Shown here: piece by piece, positions 1-7,546 of the stretch | How positions within the stretch are numbered: position 1 is the stretch's first letter | How the letters are laid out: every line of letters starts with the position of its first letter | Source: DATLNM01 sp035536775 | GTDB lineage: Bacteria; Actinomycetota; CADDZG01; WHSQ01 | DNA length: 64,000 bases | Direction: 5' to 3' | NCBI GenBank assembly: GCA_035536775.1 | Contig: DATLNM010000019.1 | Location: 50,752 to 114,751, forward strand | The notes under the pieces: model-generated | Seen by the model: only the letters and a program-made list of their open reading frames with translations | The model's database searches: none | Told to the model about the DNA's origin: nothing | Position numbers and translations under genes: made by a program

Positions 1-1
1 G

Positions 2-415
2 GTCGAAGCCGTGCGCCACATGCGTGCCATCACCTCGGGCTTGCGCCGCCTGTCTGCTCTCGGGCCAGAGGAGCTCATGGCTGAGGCTAAGGAGTTGCGA
101 GCGCCGTACGAGGTTCTGCGCGATGCAGCCGCCTCCGGATCGTTGCCAGTCGTGTTGTTCACCGCAGGAGGGATCGCGACGCCGGCCGACGCCGCACTGA
201 TGATGCAGCTAGGTGCGGATGGGGTCTTTGTCGGCTCGGGGATCTTCAAGTCCGGCGATCCGGCGTCCCGCGCTCGCGCGATCGTCGAGGCGACCACTTT
301 CCATGGAGAGCCCGAGATGATCGCGAAGGTGTCGCGTGGCCTCGGTGAAGCGATGGTCGGCATCAACATCCCGGACATCCCCGAGCAGGAGAGGCTCGCC
401 CAGCGCGGGTGGTGA
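2..415 (+). CDS. pdxS: Pyridoxal 5'-phosphate synthase lyase subunit PdxS, 3' part only
   Basis: The reading frame is open from the window edge, so only the last 137 codons are present. PdxS makes PLP from ribose 5-phosphate, glyceraldehyde 3-phosphate and ammonia, the ammonia coming from PdxT. The visible C-terminal half of the TIM barrel contains the family stretches EAVRHMR near the edge, FTAGGIATPADAALMMQLGADG and GVFVGSGIFKS, which include phosphate-binding loops. It ends 7 bp before pdxT, so the two subunits are co-expressed. Identification is firm; the start lies outside the window. Confidence 0.96.
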   Translation, partial: VEAVRHMRAITSGLRRLSALGPEELMAEAKELRAPYEVLRDAAASGSLPVVLFTAGGIATPADAALMMQLGADGVFVGSGIFKSGDPASRARAIVEATTFHGEPEMIAKVSRGLGEAMVGINIPDIPEQERLAQRGW

Positions 416-422
416 CGCTGCG

Positions 423-1007
423 ATGAGCAAGGTGGGCGTTCTCGCCTTCCAGGGTGACGTCCGCGAACACTCGGCCGCGCTCGAACGCCTCGGTGCGGCG
501 CCCGTCTTGGTCAAGACTCGCGATGATCTGGCGTCCGTCGATGCATTGATCATCCCCGGCGGGGAGTCCACGACGATAGGCAAGCTGCTCGATCGTTTCG
601 ACATGATCGACCCGATCGCGGACCGCGCCGCCTCGGGGTTCCCGATCTACGGGACGTGCGCAGGTCTCATCCTGCTCGCGGCTAGCGTCACCGGGAAGCA
701 CGACGCTCCGCACAGGTTGGGACTGCTCGACATCGAGGTCGCGCGCAACGGTTACGGCCGTCAGGTCGACTCGTTCGAGTCCGAGCTCGAAGTCAAGGGG
801 CTCGCCTCGTCGTTCCGAGCCGTGTTCATCCGTGCCCCGATCATCGAGTCCGTCGGTGACGCGATAGAGGTCCTCGCCCGATGCGACGGCCGTCCCGTGC
901 TCGTGCGATCGGCGAACCTGATGGCTTCGTCGTTCCATCCCGAGATGACGGGCGACGATAGGGTTCACGAGATGTTCTTAGAGACGATCACGGGAGCGAA
1001 CGCCTGA
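423..1007 (+). CDS. pdxT: Pyridoxal 5'-phosphate synthase glutaminase subunit PdxT
   Basis: A class I glutamine amidotransferase of 194 residues, the normal length. It hydrolyses glutamine and channels ammonia to PdxS. The GGES loop is at about 46-49, the nucleophile Cys79 sits in GTCAG, and the His172/Glu174 pair sits in FHPE, so the catalytic triad is complete. An upstream in-frame start would add 29 residues running through pdxS in another frame. The ATG at 423 gives the canonical N-terminus (MSKVGVLAFQGD), so it is preferred. The gene follows pdxS closely and its stop overlaps the yebC start by one base (TGATG), which suggests translational coupling. Confidence 0.96.
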   Translation: MSKVGVLAFQGDVREHSAALERLGAAPVLVKTRDDLASVDALIIPGGESTTIGKLLDRFDMIDPIADRAASGFPIYGTCAGLILLAASVTGKHDAPHRLGLLDIEVARNGYGRQVDSFESELEVKGLASSFRAVFIRAPIIESVGDAIEVLARCDGRPVLVRSANLMASSFHPEMTGDDRVHEMFLETITGANA

Positions 1008-1756
1008 TGTCGGGTCATTCGAAATGGGCCACGATCAAGCGCAAGAAGGGAGCCGCCGACTCCCAACGGGCCAAGGTCTGGGGCAAGCTTCTTCGCTTCG
1101 TCGAAGTCGCCGCACGCGAGGGGGGCGGAAACCCCGACGGCAACCCAACGCTTGCCACCGCGATCCAGAAGGCAAAGGCCGCCCAATGCCCCAACGAGAA
1201 CATCACGCGCGCTATCAAACGCGGTACGGGCGAGCTCCAAGGTGAGTCATACGACGAGGTCTCGTACGAGGGCTACGGCCCCGGGGGCGTCGCGGTCCTC
1301 GTCCATTGCCTTACCAACAATCGCAACCGCGCCGCCCAGGACGTCCGCAGCGCATTCAACGGAGCCGGCGGGAAATTGGCAGAGCCCGGCGCCGTCGCCT
1401 GGATGTTCGAGGCCAAGGGCTTCATCACCCTGGCTCAAGGCTCGGGTGAAGAGGACGAGGTCTTCCTCGTCGCTGCGGACGCCGGCGCGGAAGACGTCAC
1501 TTCGTCCGACGGCACGATCGAGGTCACTACACCGCCCGAAACACTCAAGCAGGTGCGCGATGCCCTCGAGGCCGCGGGGCTCGAGGTCGAGTCGGCCGAA
1601 CTCACACAGCTCCCGAAAACCACCATCGCGATCGACGAAGCGGACGCTAAGAAGGTCCTGCGGCTGATCGAAGAGCTCGACGACCTCGACGATGTGCAGG
1701 ACGTCGTCGCCAACTTCGACATCTCCGACGATGTCCTCGCCGCCCTCGCATCCTGA
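1007..1756 (+). CDS. yebC: YebC/PmpR family protein (TACO1-like)
   Basis: 249 residues, the normal family length, opening with MSGHSKWATIKRKKG, the hallmark N-terminus of YebC. Family members act as DNA-binding regulators or, in recent work on YebC and TACO1 proteins, as ribosome-associated factors that relieve stalling at proline-rich stretches. The conserved blocks NPTLATAIQKAKA, YEGYGPGGVAVLV and the acidic C-terminal domain are all present. It lies between pdxT and ruvC as in many actinobacteria, except that a cyclase gene is interposed here and starts inside its 3' end. The window also encodes Pro-rich proteins, for which a stall-relief factor would be relevant (inference). Confidence 0.95.
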   Translation: MSGHSKWATIKRKKGAADSQRAKVWGKLLRFVEVAAREGGGNPDGNPTLATAIQKAKAAQCPNENITRAIKRGTGELQGESYDEVSYEGYGPGGVAVLVHCLTNNRNRAAQDVRSAFNGAGGKLAEPGAVAWMFEAKGFITLAQGSGEEDEVFLVAADAGAEDVTSSDGTIEVTTPPETLKQVRDALEAAGLEVESAELTQLPKTTIAIDEADAKKVLRLIEELDDLDDVQDVVANFDISDDVLAALAS

Positions 1757-2924
1757 GGACCCGCGGCTCGCCGTAATCGCGACGGAGATCGCGAAGACCC
1801 GTTGGGCCGTCGCGCTCTGTGACTCCGAGTGGAGATTGGTGTGGGTCTCGGACGAGCTCATGGCCCTTCTCCGCAACGACGATCCCGAGGAGTTGGGCTA
1901 CGGCCGGCACATGTACGAGAACTACATGGCGGAGCAGTGGCGGAACACGATCACAGACGAGAGCCAGATACAGACCGTGTTGATCAACACCCCGTACATC
2001 ATGCACGACACCCCTGGGGGGCGCGAGGGGATCACGACGGCTATCGGCGACCAGTACGCGCCGCTCGTGGAGCAGATAGAGAGCAAGGTGCCGCCGCCCG
2101 TGTGGGCTGCGCAATTCGACTTCCTCTACGGCGACCTGCCGCCGCTCAAGGTCAACTTCGTGCATGCGCGGATGCACGATCCGACCACTGGAGAGTTCAT
2201 CGGCACTCTGGTGATCTACGGCTCCGCGCTGCCGGCGCGCGTGCTGTCTCTCGTAGGCAGGGGCGACGAGGGCATGTTCGAGCGGATGACGAGACTCTTC
2301 AATCCCGGACGTCGTCCGGCCGCCATCCTCTTCGCAGACCTCCAGGCATCGGCGGCGTTGTCGCGTCGGCTTCCAAGCGCGACCTACTTCAAGTTGATCC
2401 GTGCGTTGACGACCGAGATCGACAATGTCGTCGTCGCGCATAGGGGCATCGTTGGGAAGCACGCCGGCGATGGTGTGACCGCCTTCTTCTTGCGTGACGA
2501 GCTCGGCTCGGCGTCGGCTGCGGCGCGCTCCGCCATCGAGGCAGCACGTGACATCGGGCTCGCTGCACAGAGCGCGGCCAAGGACGTGGGCGAGCAGACC
2601 GGCCTGATACAGCCCGAGGAGTGCCTGGTCAACGTGGGGATCCACTGGGGCGGAACCCTCTACATGGGGCAGCTCGTTACGGGCGGGCGCCTCGAGGTCA
2701 CCGCTTTGGGCGACGAGGTCAATGAATGCGCCCGCATCCAGCAGTCGGCGCGCGACGGCGCCGCCCTCGCCTCGAAATCCCTCATCGAGCACCTCGACGA
2801 CGCTGATGCCTCAGCTCTCGGCATAGCCGAGGATGTCCTCGTCTATCGCACGGTCTCCGAGCTGCCGGGCGTCACCGAGAAGGCCGCCCGGGACGCCGGC
2901 GGTATCCCCGTCGTGCCCGTCTGA
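1731..2924 (+). CDS. Class III adenylate/guanylate cyclase with N-terminal PAS-like sensor region
   Basis: 397 residues from the ATG at 1731, which lies 26 bp inside yebC; a start at 1692 is also open but would overlap more. The first ~200 residues contain a PAS-like start (DSEWRLVWVSDELMALL). The C-terminal half is a class III cyclase catalytic domain. Two metal-binding aspartates are visible in FADLQAS and GKHAGDGVTAFF, and the transition-state Asn and Arg are in VNECARIQ. All catalytic landmarks therefore seem intact and the protein should make cyclic nucleotide. No membrane segment is evident, so it is probably cytosolic. Substrate choice (ATP or GTP) and the signal sensed cannot be read from sequence. 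Its position between yebC and ruvC is unusual. Confidence 0.85.
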   Translation: MSSPPSHPEDPRLAVIATEIAKTRWAVALCDSEWRLVWVSDELMALLRNDDPEELGYGRHMYENYMAEQWRNTITDESQIQTVLINTPYIMHDTPGGREGITTAIGDQYAPLVEQIESKVPPPVWAAQFDFLYGDLPPLKVNFVHARMHDPTTGEFIGTLVIYGSALPARVLSLVGRGDEGMFERMTRLFNPGRRPAAILFADLQASAALSRRLPSATYFKLIRALTTEIDNVVVAHRGIVGKHAGDGVTAFFLRDELGSASAAARSAIEAARDIGLAAQSAAKDVGEQTGLIQPEECLVNVGIHWGGTLYMGQLVTGGRLEVTALGDEVNECARIQQSARDGAALASKSLIEHLDDADASALGIAEDVLVYRTVSELPGVTEKAARDAGGIPVVPV

Positions 2925-2960
2925 AAGACGGCTTCCCGTCGCATCCCTCGCGTAAGCTGG

Positions 2961-2974
2961 CGAACACGCGTTCG
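2961..2974. promoter_or_regulatory. LexA (SOS) box upstream of ruvC
   Basis: CGAACACGCGTTCG is a perfect palindrome matching the Gram-positive/mycobacterial SOS consensus CGAAC-N4-GTTYG. It lies 29 bp upstream of the ruvC ATG. A candidate -10, TAAGCT at 2953-2958, sits directly before it, so bound LexA would cover the predicted transcription start. ruvC is a LexA target in Mycobacterium tuberculosis, which supports the assignment. Confidence 0.88.
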
Positions 2975-3003
2975 ATAGCGGTGGTTCGGAGAGGGAGACA
3001 CGG

Positions 3004-3522
3004 ATGCTGGTGATGGGGGTGGACCCGGGCCTGACCAGGACCGGGTACGCGATCGTGACGCGGGCCGACGGCCGTTTCCGAGCGCTCGGGTTCGGCGTCC
3101 TAGGGACCCCGGCCACGGCACCCGTCGCCGAGCGACTGGCCCTTCTGAGATCGTCGTTCCTCGAGCAGATCGCGCGCTTCGCGCCGGACGAGATCGCGAT
3201 CGAGCGTCTGTTCTTCAACTCGAACGTCCGCACGGCGATGTCTGTGGGGCAGGCGTCGGGGGTCTTGCTGGCGAGCGCGGCCGAATCAAGGCTCCCGGTT
3301 GCGCACTACACGCCCCCCGAAGTCAAGATGTCGGTGGCGGGATCCGGGACCGCCGACAAGTCCGCCGTAGCTTCCATGGTCATGTCTCTGCTGGGTCTCG
3401 ACGCCCCACCGCGCCCGGCCGACGCGGCCGATGCGTGCGCACTTGCGATCTGTCACCTCAATCGGGGCGGGCTATCGCGGGCGGTGGCGCGAGCGCAGGC
3501 CCGATCGGGGCGCGCGTCGTGA
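3004..3522 (+). CDS. ruvC: Crossover junction endodeoxyribonuclease RuvC
   Basis: 172 residues, typical. RuvC cleaves Holliday junctions in the RuvABC complex. The acidic active site is visible: Asp7 in GVDPGLTRTGYA, Glu67 in IAIERLFF and the C-terminal acidic pair in DAADACALA. The ATG is preceded by an AGAGGGAG ribosome binding site. The gene opens the ruvC-ruvA-ruvB operon, with 4-bp overlaps between each pair. The LexA box at 2961-2974 implies DNA-damage induction of the operon. Confidence 0.97.
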   Translation: MLVMGVDPGLTRTGYAIVTRADGRFRALGFGVLGTPATAPVAERLALLRSSFLEQIARFAPDEIAIERLFFNSNVRTAMSVGQASGVLLASAAESRLPVAHYTPPEVKMSVAGSGTADKSAVASMVMSLLGLDAPPRPADAADACALAICHLNRGGLSRAVARAQARSGRAS

Positions 3523-4097
3523 TCGGTTACCTCGATGGGACGATCGGCGGACGGACCGCCGACGGATGTTTCCTCGAGGTCGGCGGAGTCGGCTATCGCG
3601 TGAGTTGTTCGGCGACGACGGGCGCGGCGCTTCCGCCCGAGGGAAGCCGCGCCAAGTTGTGGACTTTCACCTACGTGCGCGAGGACGCGCTGGCACTCTT
3701 CGGCTTCGCCACGGCAGAGGAGCAGTCGATGTTCGAGGCATTGCTCAGCGTGTCTGGCATCGGACCGCGCGCAGCGCTGTCGTTGTGCTCTGCGTTCACG
3801 CCCGATTCCTTCCGGCGCGCGCTCGTGACCGACGATGTTGACTCGTTCTCCTCGGTTCCCGGGATCGGCAAGAAGACCGCGGCGCGGATATTGCTGGATC
3901 TGAAAGAGAAGATGGCGCTCCCCGACCTGGCGGTGGCGGGCAGCGCGCCGCCGTCCCTGGTCGAGGCCCGCTCCGCGCTGCAGAACCTCGGGTACTCCGC
4001 GGCGGAGGTGCGAGCCGCACTGGCTGCCTTGGATGTCTCGACCGCGGACGACGCGGCAACGGTCATCAAGTCGGCGCTCAAGGTGCTCGCCGGATGA
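3519..4097 (+). CDS. ruvA: Holliday junction DNA helicase subunit RuvA
   Basis: 192 residues from GTG at 3519, which overlaps the ruvC stop as GTGA. An earlier in-frame start exists inside ruvC, but MIGYLDGTI is the canonical RuvA N-terminus. RuvA binds the four-way junction and loads RuvB. The OB-fold N-terminal domain (to about 65), tandem helix-hairpin-helix motifs (LLSVSGIGPRAAL and VPGIGKKTAARI) and a C-terminal three-helix domain (ALQNLGYSAAEV) are all present. Confidence 0.96.
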   Translation: MIGYLDGTIGGRTADGCFLEVGGVGYRVSCSATTGAALPPEGSRAKLWTFTYVREDALALFGFATAEEQSMFEALLSVSGIGPRAALSLCSAFTPDSFRRALVTDDVDSFSSVPGIGKKTAARILLDLKEKMALPDLAVAGSAPPSLVEARSALQNLGYSAAEVRAALAALDVSTADDAATVIKSALKVLAG

Positions 4098-5164
4098 GCG
4101 GGAAACCTGCCCGGGACGAGTCGTCGGTGGAAGGGATCGTCGTCGCTGGGGCCGATCCGGTCGAGCGCGAGACCGAAGCATCGTTGCGGCCTCGAACCCT
4201 CGACGAGTTCGTTGGTCAGCCCGAGCTCAAAGAGCACCTCGGGGTGGTGTTGGGCGCTGCGCTCGAGCGGGGTGAGCCGGCGGGTCACTTGCTGCTGTCC
4301 GGCCCGCCCGGACTGGGCAAGACCAGCATGGCCTACGTCGTGGCGAACACCATGGGTGCACAGATCCGCCCCACGTCTGGACCGGCGCTCGAACGCGCCG
4401 GAGACCTCGCTGCCATCCTGACGAACCTCGGTGATGGCGACGTGTTGTTCGTCGACGAGATCCACCGTCTCCCGCGCCCCGTCGAAGAGGTGCTCTACCC
4501 CGCGATGGAGGACTTCCAGCTCGACCTCGTCATCGGCAAGGGCCCCAGCGCGCATTCGATCCGCTTGGACCTTCCCCGTTTCACCCTCATCGGGGCGACG
4601 ACGCGCGCCGGCCTCATCACCGGACCGCTACGCAGTCGCTTCGAGCTCTCGGAACGACTTGACTATTACCCACCACGAGACCTCCTCGAGATCGTGCTCC
4701 GCTCCGCTCGGATACTCGGTGTCGCGCTGGAGAGGTCAGGCGCAGAGACCATCGCTGGCCGGTCACGAGGCACCCCGCGCATCGCGAACCGGCTGCTGCG
4801 GCGAGTCCGCGACTGGGCCCAGATCAACGGGCGCACTCCCATCGATTCCGGTGTGGCCGAAGAGGCCTTGGATTTCTTCCGCGTCGATGCGCTCGGTTTG
4901 GACAAGGTCGATGCGGCGATCCTCGACTCCATCGTGCGCCGCTTTGGCGGTGGCCCGGTCGGCCTTTCCACGATCGCAGTTTCGGTGGGGGAGGAGCCCG
5001 ACACCATCGAGGACGTCTACGAGCCCTTCCTCCTCCAGCTCGGCTTCCTGAGAAGGACCCCCCGCGGCCGTGAGGCGACCGACGCCGCCTTCGCCCACCT
5101 CGGCATCGACCGCACAAGCGATACGCCCGATACGCCGGACGCGCCATCACTGTTCGGCAGCTAG
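4094..5164 (+). CDS. ruvB: Holliday junction branch-migration ATPase RuvB
   Basis: 356 residues, overlapping ruvA by ATGA. This AAA+ motor drives branch migration on RuvA-bound junctions. Walker A GPPGLGKT is at 70-77, Walker B with DEIH at 121-124, the sensor-1/arginine-finger region includes IGATTRAG and GPLRSRF, and the winged-helix C-terminus has RTPRGREAT. A short acidic tail (about 338-356) extends past the winged helix. It converges on the DUF222/HNH gene with only 4 bp between the stops and no visible terminator. Confidence 0.97.
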   Translation: MSGKPARDESSVEGIVVAGADPVERETEASLRPRTLDEFVGQPELKEHLGVVLGAALERGEPAGHLLLSGPPGLGKTSMAYVVANTMGAQIRPTSGPALERAGDLAAILTNLGDGDVLFVDEIHRLPRPVEEVLYPAMEDFQLDLVIGKGPSAHSIRLDLPRFTLIGATTRAGLITGPLRSRFELSERLDYYPPRDLLEIVLRSARILGVALERSGAETIAGRSRGTPRIANRLLRRVRDWAQINGRTPIDSGVAEEALDFFRVDALGLDKVDAAILDSIVRRFGGGPVGLSTIAVSVGEEPDTIEDVYEPFLLQLGFLRRTPRGREATDAAFAHLGIDRTSDTPDTPDAPSLFGS

Positions 5165-5168
5165 GAAC

Positions 5169-6536
5169 CTAAGTCTCCGCAGGTCCGGCGCGCGGCAGAC
5201 GCGCACGCGCCGATCTCACCCCCGGCACTTCGAGCAAGCTCCCATCGGGACGGAACCACCTCGTCTCGCCCGTCCGGACGTTGAGCTGGACGTTCCACGC
5301 GAGCTCGTGCAGCAGTTTGTGATGGAAGGGGCACACCATGATGAGGTTGTCGGTCTGGGTCGGACCCGTCGGCCAGTGCACGATGTGGTGGCAGTCCATG
5401 AAGCGACAGCCGTGGCACCCGGGGAACGCGCACCGCCCGTCCCGGTGGTAGACCGCCCGGCGCACGTAGCCCGGTGGCGAGTACCTCGAGTGTCCGACGC
5501 CGACGGGTTGGCCCTCGCCGTTCTCGAGCACGGGCTGGATGCGGGCGTCACAGGTCATGCGCCGAAGTGTCTCAGGGTGGATGACGCCGCCGCCTTCGAT
5601 CTGCCCGCCGATCGTGTCTGACGAGAACGCCTCGAGCGGCGCGTGGACCACGATCTCGGTCCCATTCCGGCGGGAGATGTCGGCCTCGCAGTCGCATTCG
5701 GCCGATGCGCCGCCGAGGGCGAGCAGGTAGAGGGCATCGGCGCGCCTGCGATCGAGACCGTCGCCTGGATCGAACCAGCCGGGCTCCTCCTCATCGGGCA
5801 GCGTCGGGACGATGTCACGTGCGATGCGGTCGAGCGCGTTGGCGATGACCTGACCTTGGTCGGCGGGCATACGGCCGGCGAGGCCGATCTGGCCGTCGAG
5901 CTCGACCCAGTGGCGAAGGTAGCGGTCGTGGATCGCCCCGGCAGCCTCTTCCTTGGGAGGCTGGTTCTCGCGATCGGCGCGCCTGCGGACCGCCGTGACC
6001 GTCGAGCGGTACGCCCAGCGCAGGAGCTTCGCTTCGTTCTCAGGGGTCGCGATGCGTACGAGGTCGAGCATCTTGTCGAAGCTCAGCTCACCCGAGGAGA
6101 ACGCCTCGGAAGTGAGCGGCAGACGCTTGAGCGCATGGGCTGCGAACAGCCACCGCCCTGCGGCCCACTTGGTGATGCCGAACTGCGCCGCGACCCAGCC
6201 GGGCATGGCACGCGCACCGTCGTACTCGTCTGGCTCGATGACCTCGGTGCCATCGACCGAGAGCTCGCCCCAGATGAAGGGATCATCGCAGTCGGCGAGG
6301 TCCGCCAGCATCTCGAACTGGGCGCGCCCTGCTGCCGCGCGCGATCCCTTGAGCTTCGCGATGCGCCGCTCGCGCTCGCGCAGCATGTCGGGGTCGGGAG
6401 CGCTGTGAAAGAAGTCCGAGGCGAGGCGCGACCGCGTGTGGGTTCGGGTGTGGGGATCGGTGTAAGCGTTGGTTGGGGCCAGGGCCTGGGACGCGAGTCC
6501 CCGCTCCTGTAGCTCACTGCCACCTTTGAGGTACAT
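5169..6536 (-). CDS. DUF222 domain-containing HNH endonuclease (13E12-type)
   Basis: 455 residues on the reverse strand. The long N-terminal DUF222 region is followed by a C-terminal HNH nuclease: CAFPGC, then MDCHHIVHW, DNLIMVCPFHH and LLHE supply the His/Asn/His and zinc-cysteine pattern. Genes of this family are multicopy in actinobacteria, include the 13E12 repeat proteins of M. tuberculosis, and are often SOS-regulated; their role is not settled. The ATG at 6536 is the most upstream possible start, because an in-frame stop lies 15 bp before it, and a GAGATGGAG ribosome binding site precedes it. The promoter with an embedded LexA box is 107-134 bp upstream. It sits between ruvB and yajC, genes that are usually near neighbours. 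Confidence 0.9.
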   Translation of the reverse strand: MYLKGGSELQERGLASQALAPTNAYTDPHTRTHTRSRLASDFFHSAPDPDMLRERERRIAKLKGSRAAAGRAQFEMLADLADCDDPFIWGELSVDGTEVIEPDEYDGARAMPGWVAAQFGITKWAAGRWLFAAHALKRLPLTSEAFSSGELSFDKMLDLVRIATPENEAKLLRWAYRSTVTAVRRRADRENQPPKEEAAGAIHDRYLRHWVELDGQIGLAGRMPADQGQVIANALDRIARDIVPTLPDEEEPGWFDPGDGLDRRRADALYLLALGGASAECDCEADISRRNGTEIVVHAPLEAFSSDTIGGQIEGGGVIHPETLRRMTCDARIQPVLENGEGQPVGVGHSRYSPPGYVRRAVYHRDGRCAFPGCHGCRFMDCHHIVHWPTGPTQTDNLIMVCPFHHKLLHELAWNVQLNVRTGETRWFRPDGSLLEVPGVRSARARLPRAGPAET

Positions 6537-6642
6537 GCGCGCTCCATCTCTCAGTGGGGCATGACGACGCGATTCCGACGGTGGCCGGATGCTCCATCAG
6601 CCTCACGAGGGGGCGCGGACCCCTTCGTATATCTCTGTGCAT

Positions 6643-6670
6643 AGTATACGAACATACGTTCGATGGTCAA
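6643..6670 (-). promoter_or_regulatory. SigA-type promoter of the DUF222/HNH gene
   Basis: Read on the reverse strand, TTGACC (6665-6670) and TATACT (6643-6648) are separated by 16 bp. This is a near-consensus housekeeping promoter in a locally AT-rich patch of an otherwise GC-rich sequence. Transcription would start near 6636 and give a leader of about 100 nt before the ATG at 6536. The LexA palindrome fills the spacer. Confidence 0.85.
6649..6662. promoter_or_regulatory. LexA (SOS) box within the DUF222/HNH promoter
   Basis: CGAACATACGTTCG is a canonical actinobacterial SOS box (CGAAC, central AT-rich four bases, GTTCG). It fills 14 of the 16 bases between the -35 and -10 hexamers of the reverse-strand promoter, so LexA and RNA polymerase should exclude each other. 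Confidence 0.92.
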
Positions 6671-6731
6671 GAGCCTGTGCCGAAAGTCTGATCAGGAATG
6701 CTCCGACTCTGTCCGAAGCGCCAAGAAGGCC

Positions 6732-6893
6732 GCGAGCGATCCGGCGCGAGTCGCCCCATCGAGCCCCCGAGAAGCCCGGCGAAAGAGCGACGGCGCAGCT
6801 CGTCTAGCGGCAGCGAGCGATCCGGCGCGAGCCGCCGTATGGAGCCCAGGTGATCCCCGGCGAGCGAGCGACGGCATAGCCGTCGCGTAACAA
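6732..6893. repeat. Imperfect tandem duplication of an 81-bp unit in a non-coding region
   Basis: Bases 6732-6812 and 6813-6893 align without gaps. The first 19 bases (starting GCGAGCGATCCGG) are identical, and the blocks CCCGGCGA and GAGCGACGGC recur in register. The stretch 6537-7012 holds no convincing gene. It contains the DUF222/HNH promoter, this duplication and three hairpins before yajC: 6868-6886 (8-bp stem GCGACGGC/GCCGTCGC, loop ATA), 6910-6926 (GAGCCG/CGGCTC) and 6928-6941 (GTTCGC/GCGAAC). None has a U-tract, so they do not look like intrinsic terminators. Confidence 0.75.
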
Positions 6894-7012
6894 GTAGAGT
6901 TCCGTTCCGGAGCCGCTCGGCGGCTCTGTTCGCGTGCGAACGGGCACCTAAGCACGCAACGACCCTGAGAGGCGGCGGCATCGCCGCGCGACTAGCGCAA
7001 AGGACGGGAACA

Positions 7013-7537
7013 GTGGACGGTACGGGGCTGGGCAACCTCATCTTTCTGGCACTCCTGATCGGAGTGTTCTATGTGTTTCTCATCAGGCCGCAGAAGCGCC
7101 GGGTGGAGGAGCAGCGCAAGTTGATCGGATCGATCGAGCCCGGTGATGAGATCGTCACCGTCGGCGGTCTGTACGGCACCGTTACTTCGATCGGCGACGA
7201 GGACATGCAGATCGAGATCGCGCCCGGCACCAAGGTGCGCTACGCGAAGGCCGCGATCGCCCGTCGTGTGACGGAGAGCCTCGGTGCTGCTAGGACCCAG
7301 GCGTTCGAGCCGGTGAAATCCGCGTCGGATGACAACGGAAGCGACTCGACAGACACCAAGACGGCCGCCGCTACGACGCGCAGCGCGTCGACCACTCGCT
7401 CGACCTCATCGGCCAAGAAGACTGCGGCTCGCAAGACGCCGGCGAAGAAGACAACTGCCAAGAAGACCTCGGCGAAGACGACCTCACGCAAGTCCTCGGG
7501 CTCTCCGTCCTCACGCTCCAACAAGCGCACTCGATAG
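7013..7537 (+). CDS. yajC: Preprotein translocase subunit YajC with long basic C-terminal tail
   Basis: 174 residues from GTG at 7013, with AAAGGA about 8 bp upstream. One N-terminal membrane segment (about 5-22, LGNLIFLALLIGVFYVFL) is followed by IRPQKRR and the YajC core (GDEIVTVGGLYGTVTSI). The core ends near residue 90. The remaining ~80 residues are low-complexity Lys/Ala/Thr/Ser repeats of the AKKT/AARKT type, resembling a histone H1 tail; ordinary YajC is about 85-115 residues. YajC associates with SecDF at the translocon. It is followed by secD after 9 bp. Confidence 0.93.
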   Translation: MDGTGLGNLIFLALLIGVFYVFLIRPQKRRVEEQRKLIGSIEPGDEIVTVGGLYGTVTSIGDEDMQIEIAPGTKVRYAKAAIARRVTESLGAARTQAFEPVKSASDDNGSDSTDTKTAAATTRSASTTRSTSSAKKTAARKTPAKKTTAKKTSAKTTSRKSSGSPSSRSNKRTR

Positions 7538-7546
7538 GAGTAAGCC

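Noticed and set aside
6663..6890. A 75-aa forward frame with two 27-residue repeats (ASDPAR... units)
   Set aside because: It starts inside the LexA/-35 region of a reverse promoter, has no ribosome binding site, and its repeats simply mirror the 81-bp DNA duplication; the opposite strand gives an equally repetitive frame.
6928..6941. GTTCGCGTGCGAAC palindrome as a third SOS box
   Set aside because: The half-sites are in the opposite orientation (GTTC first, GAAC second), so it is a hairpin and not a LexA site.
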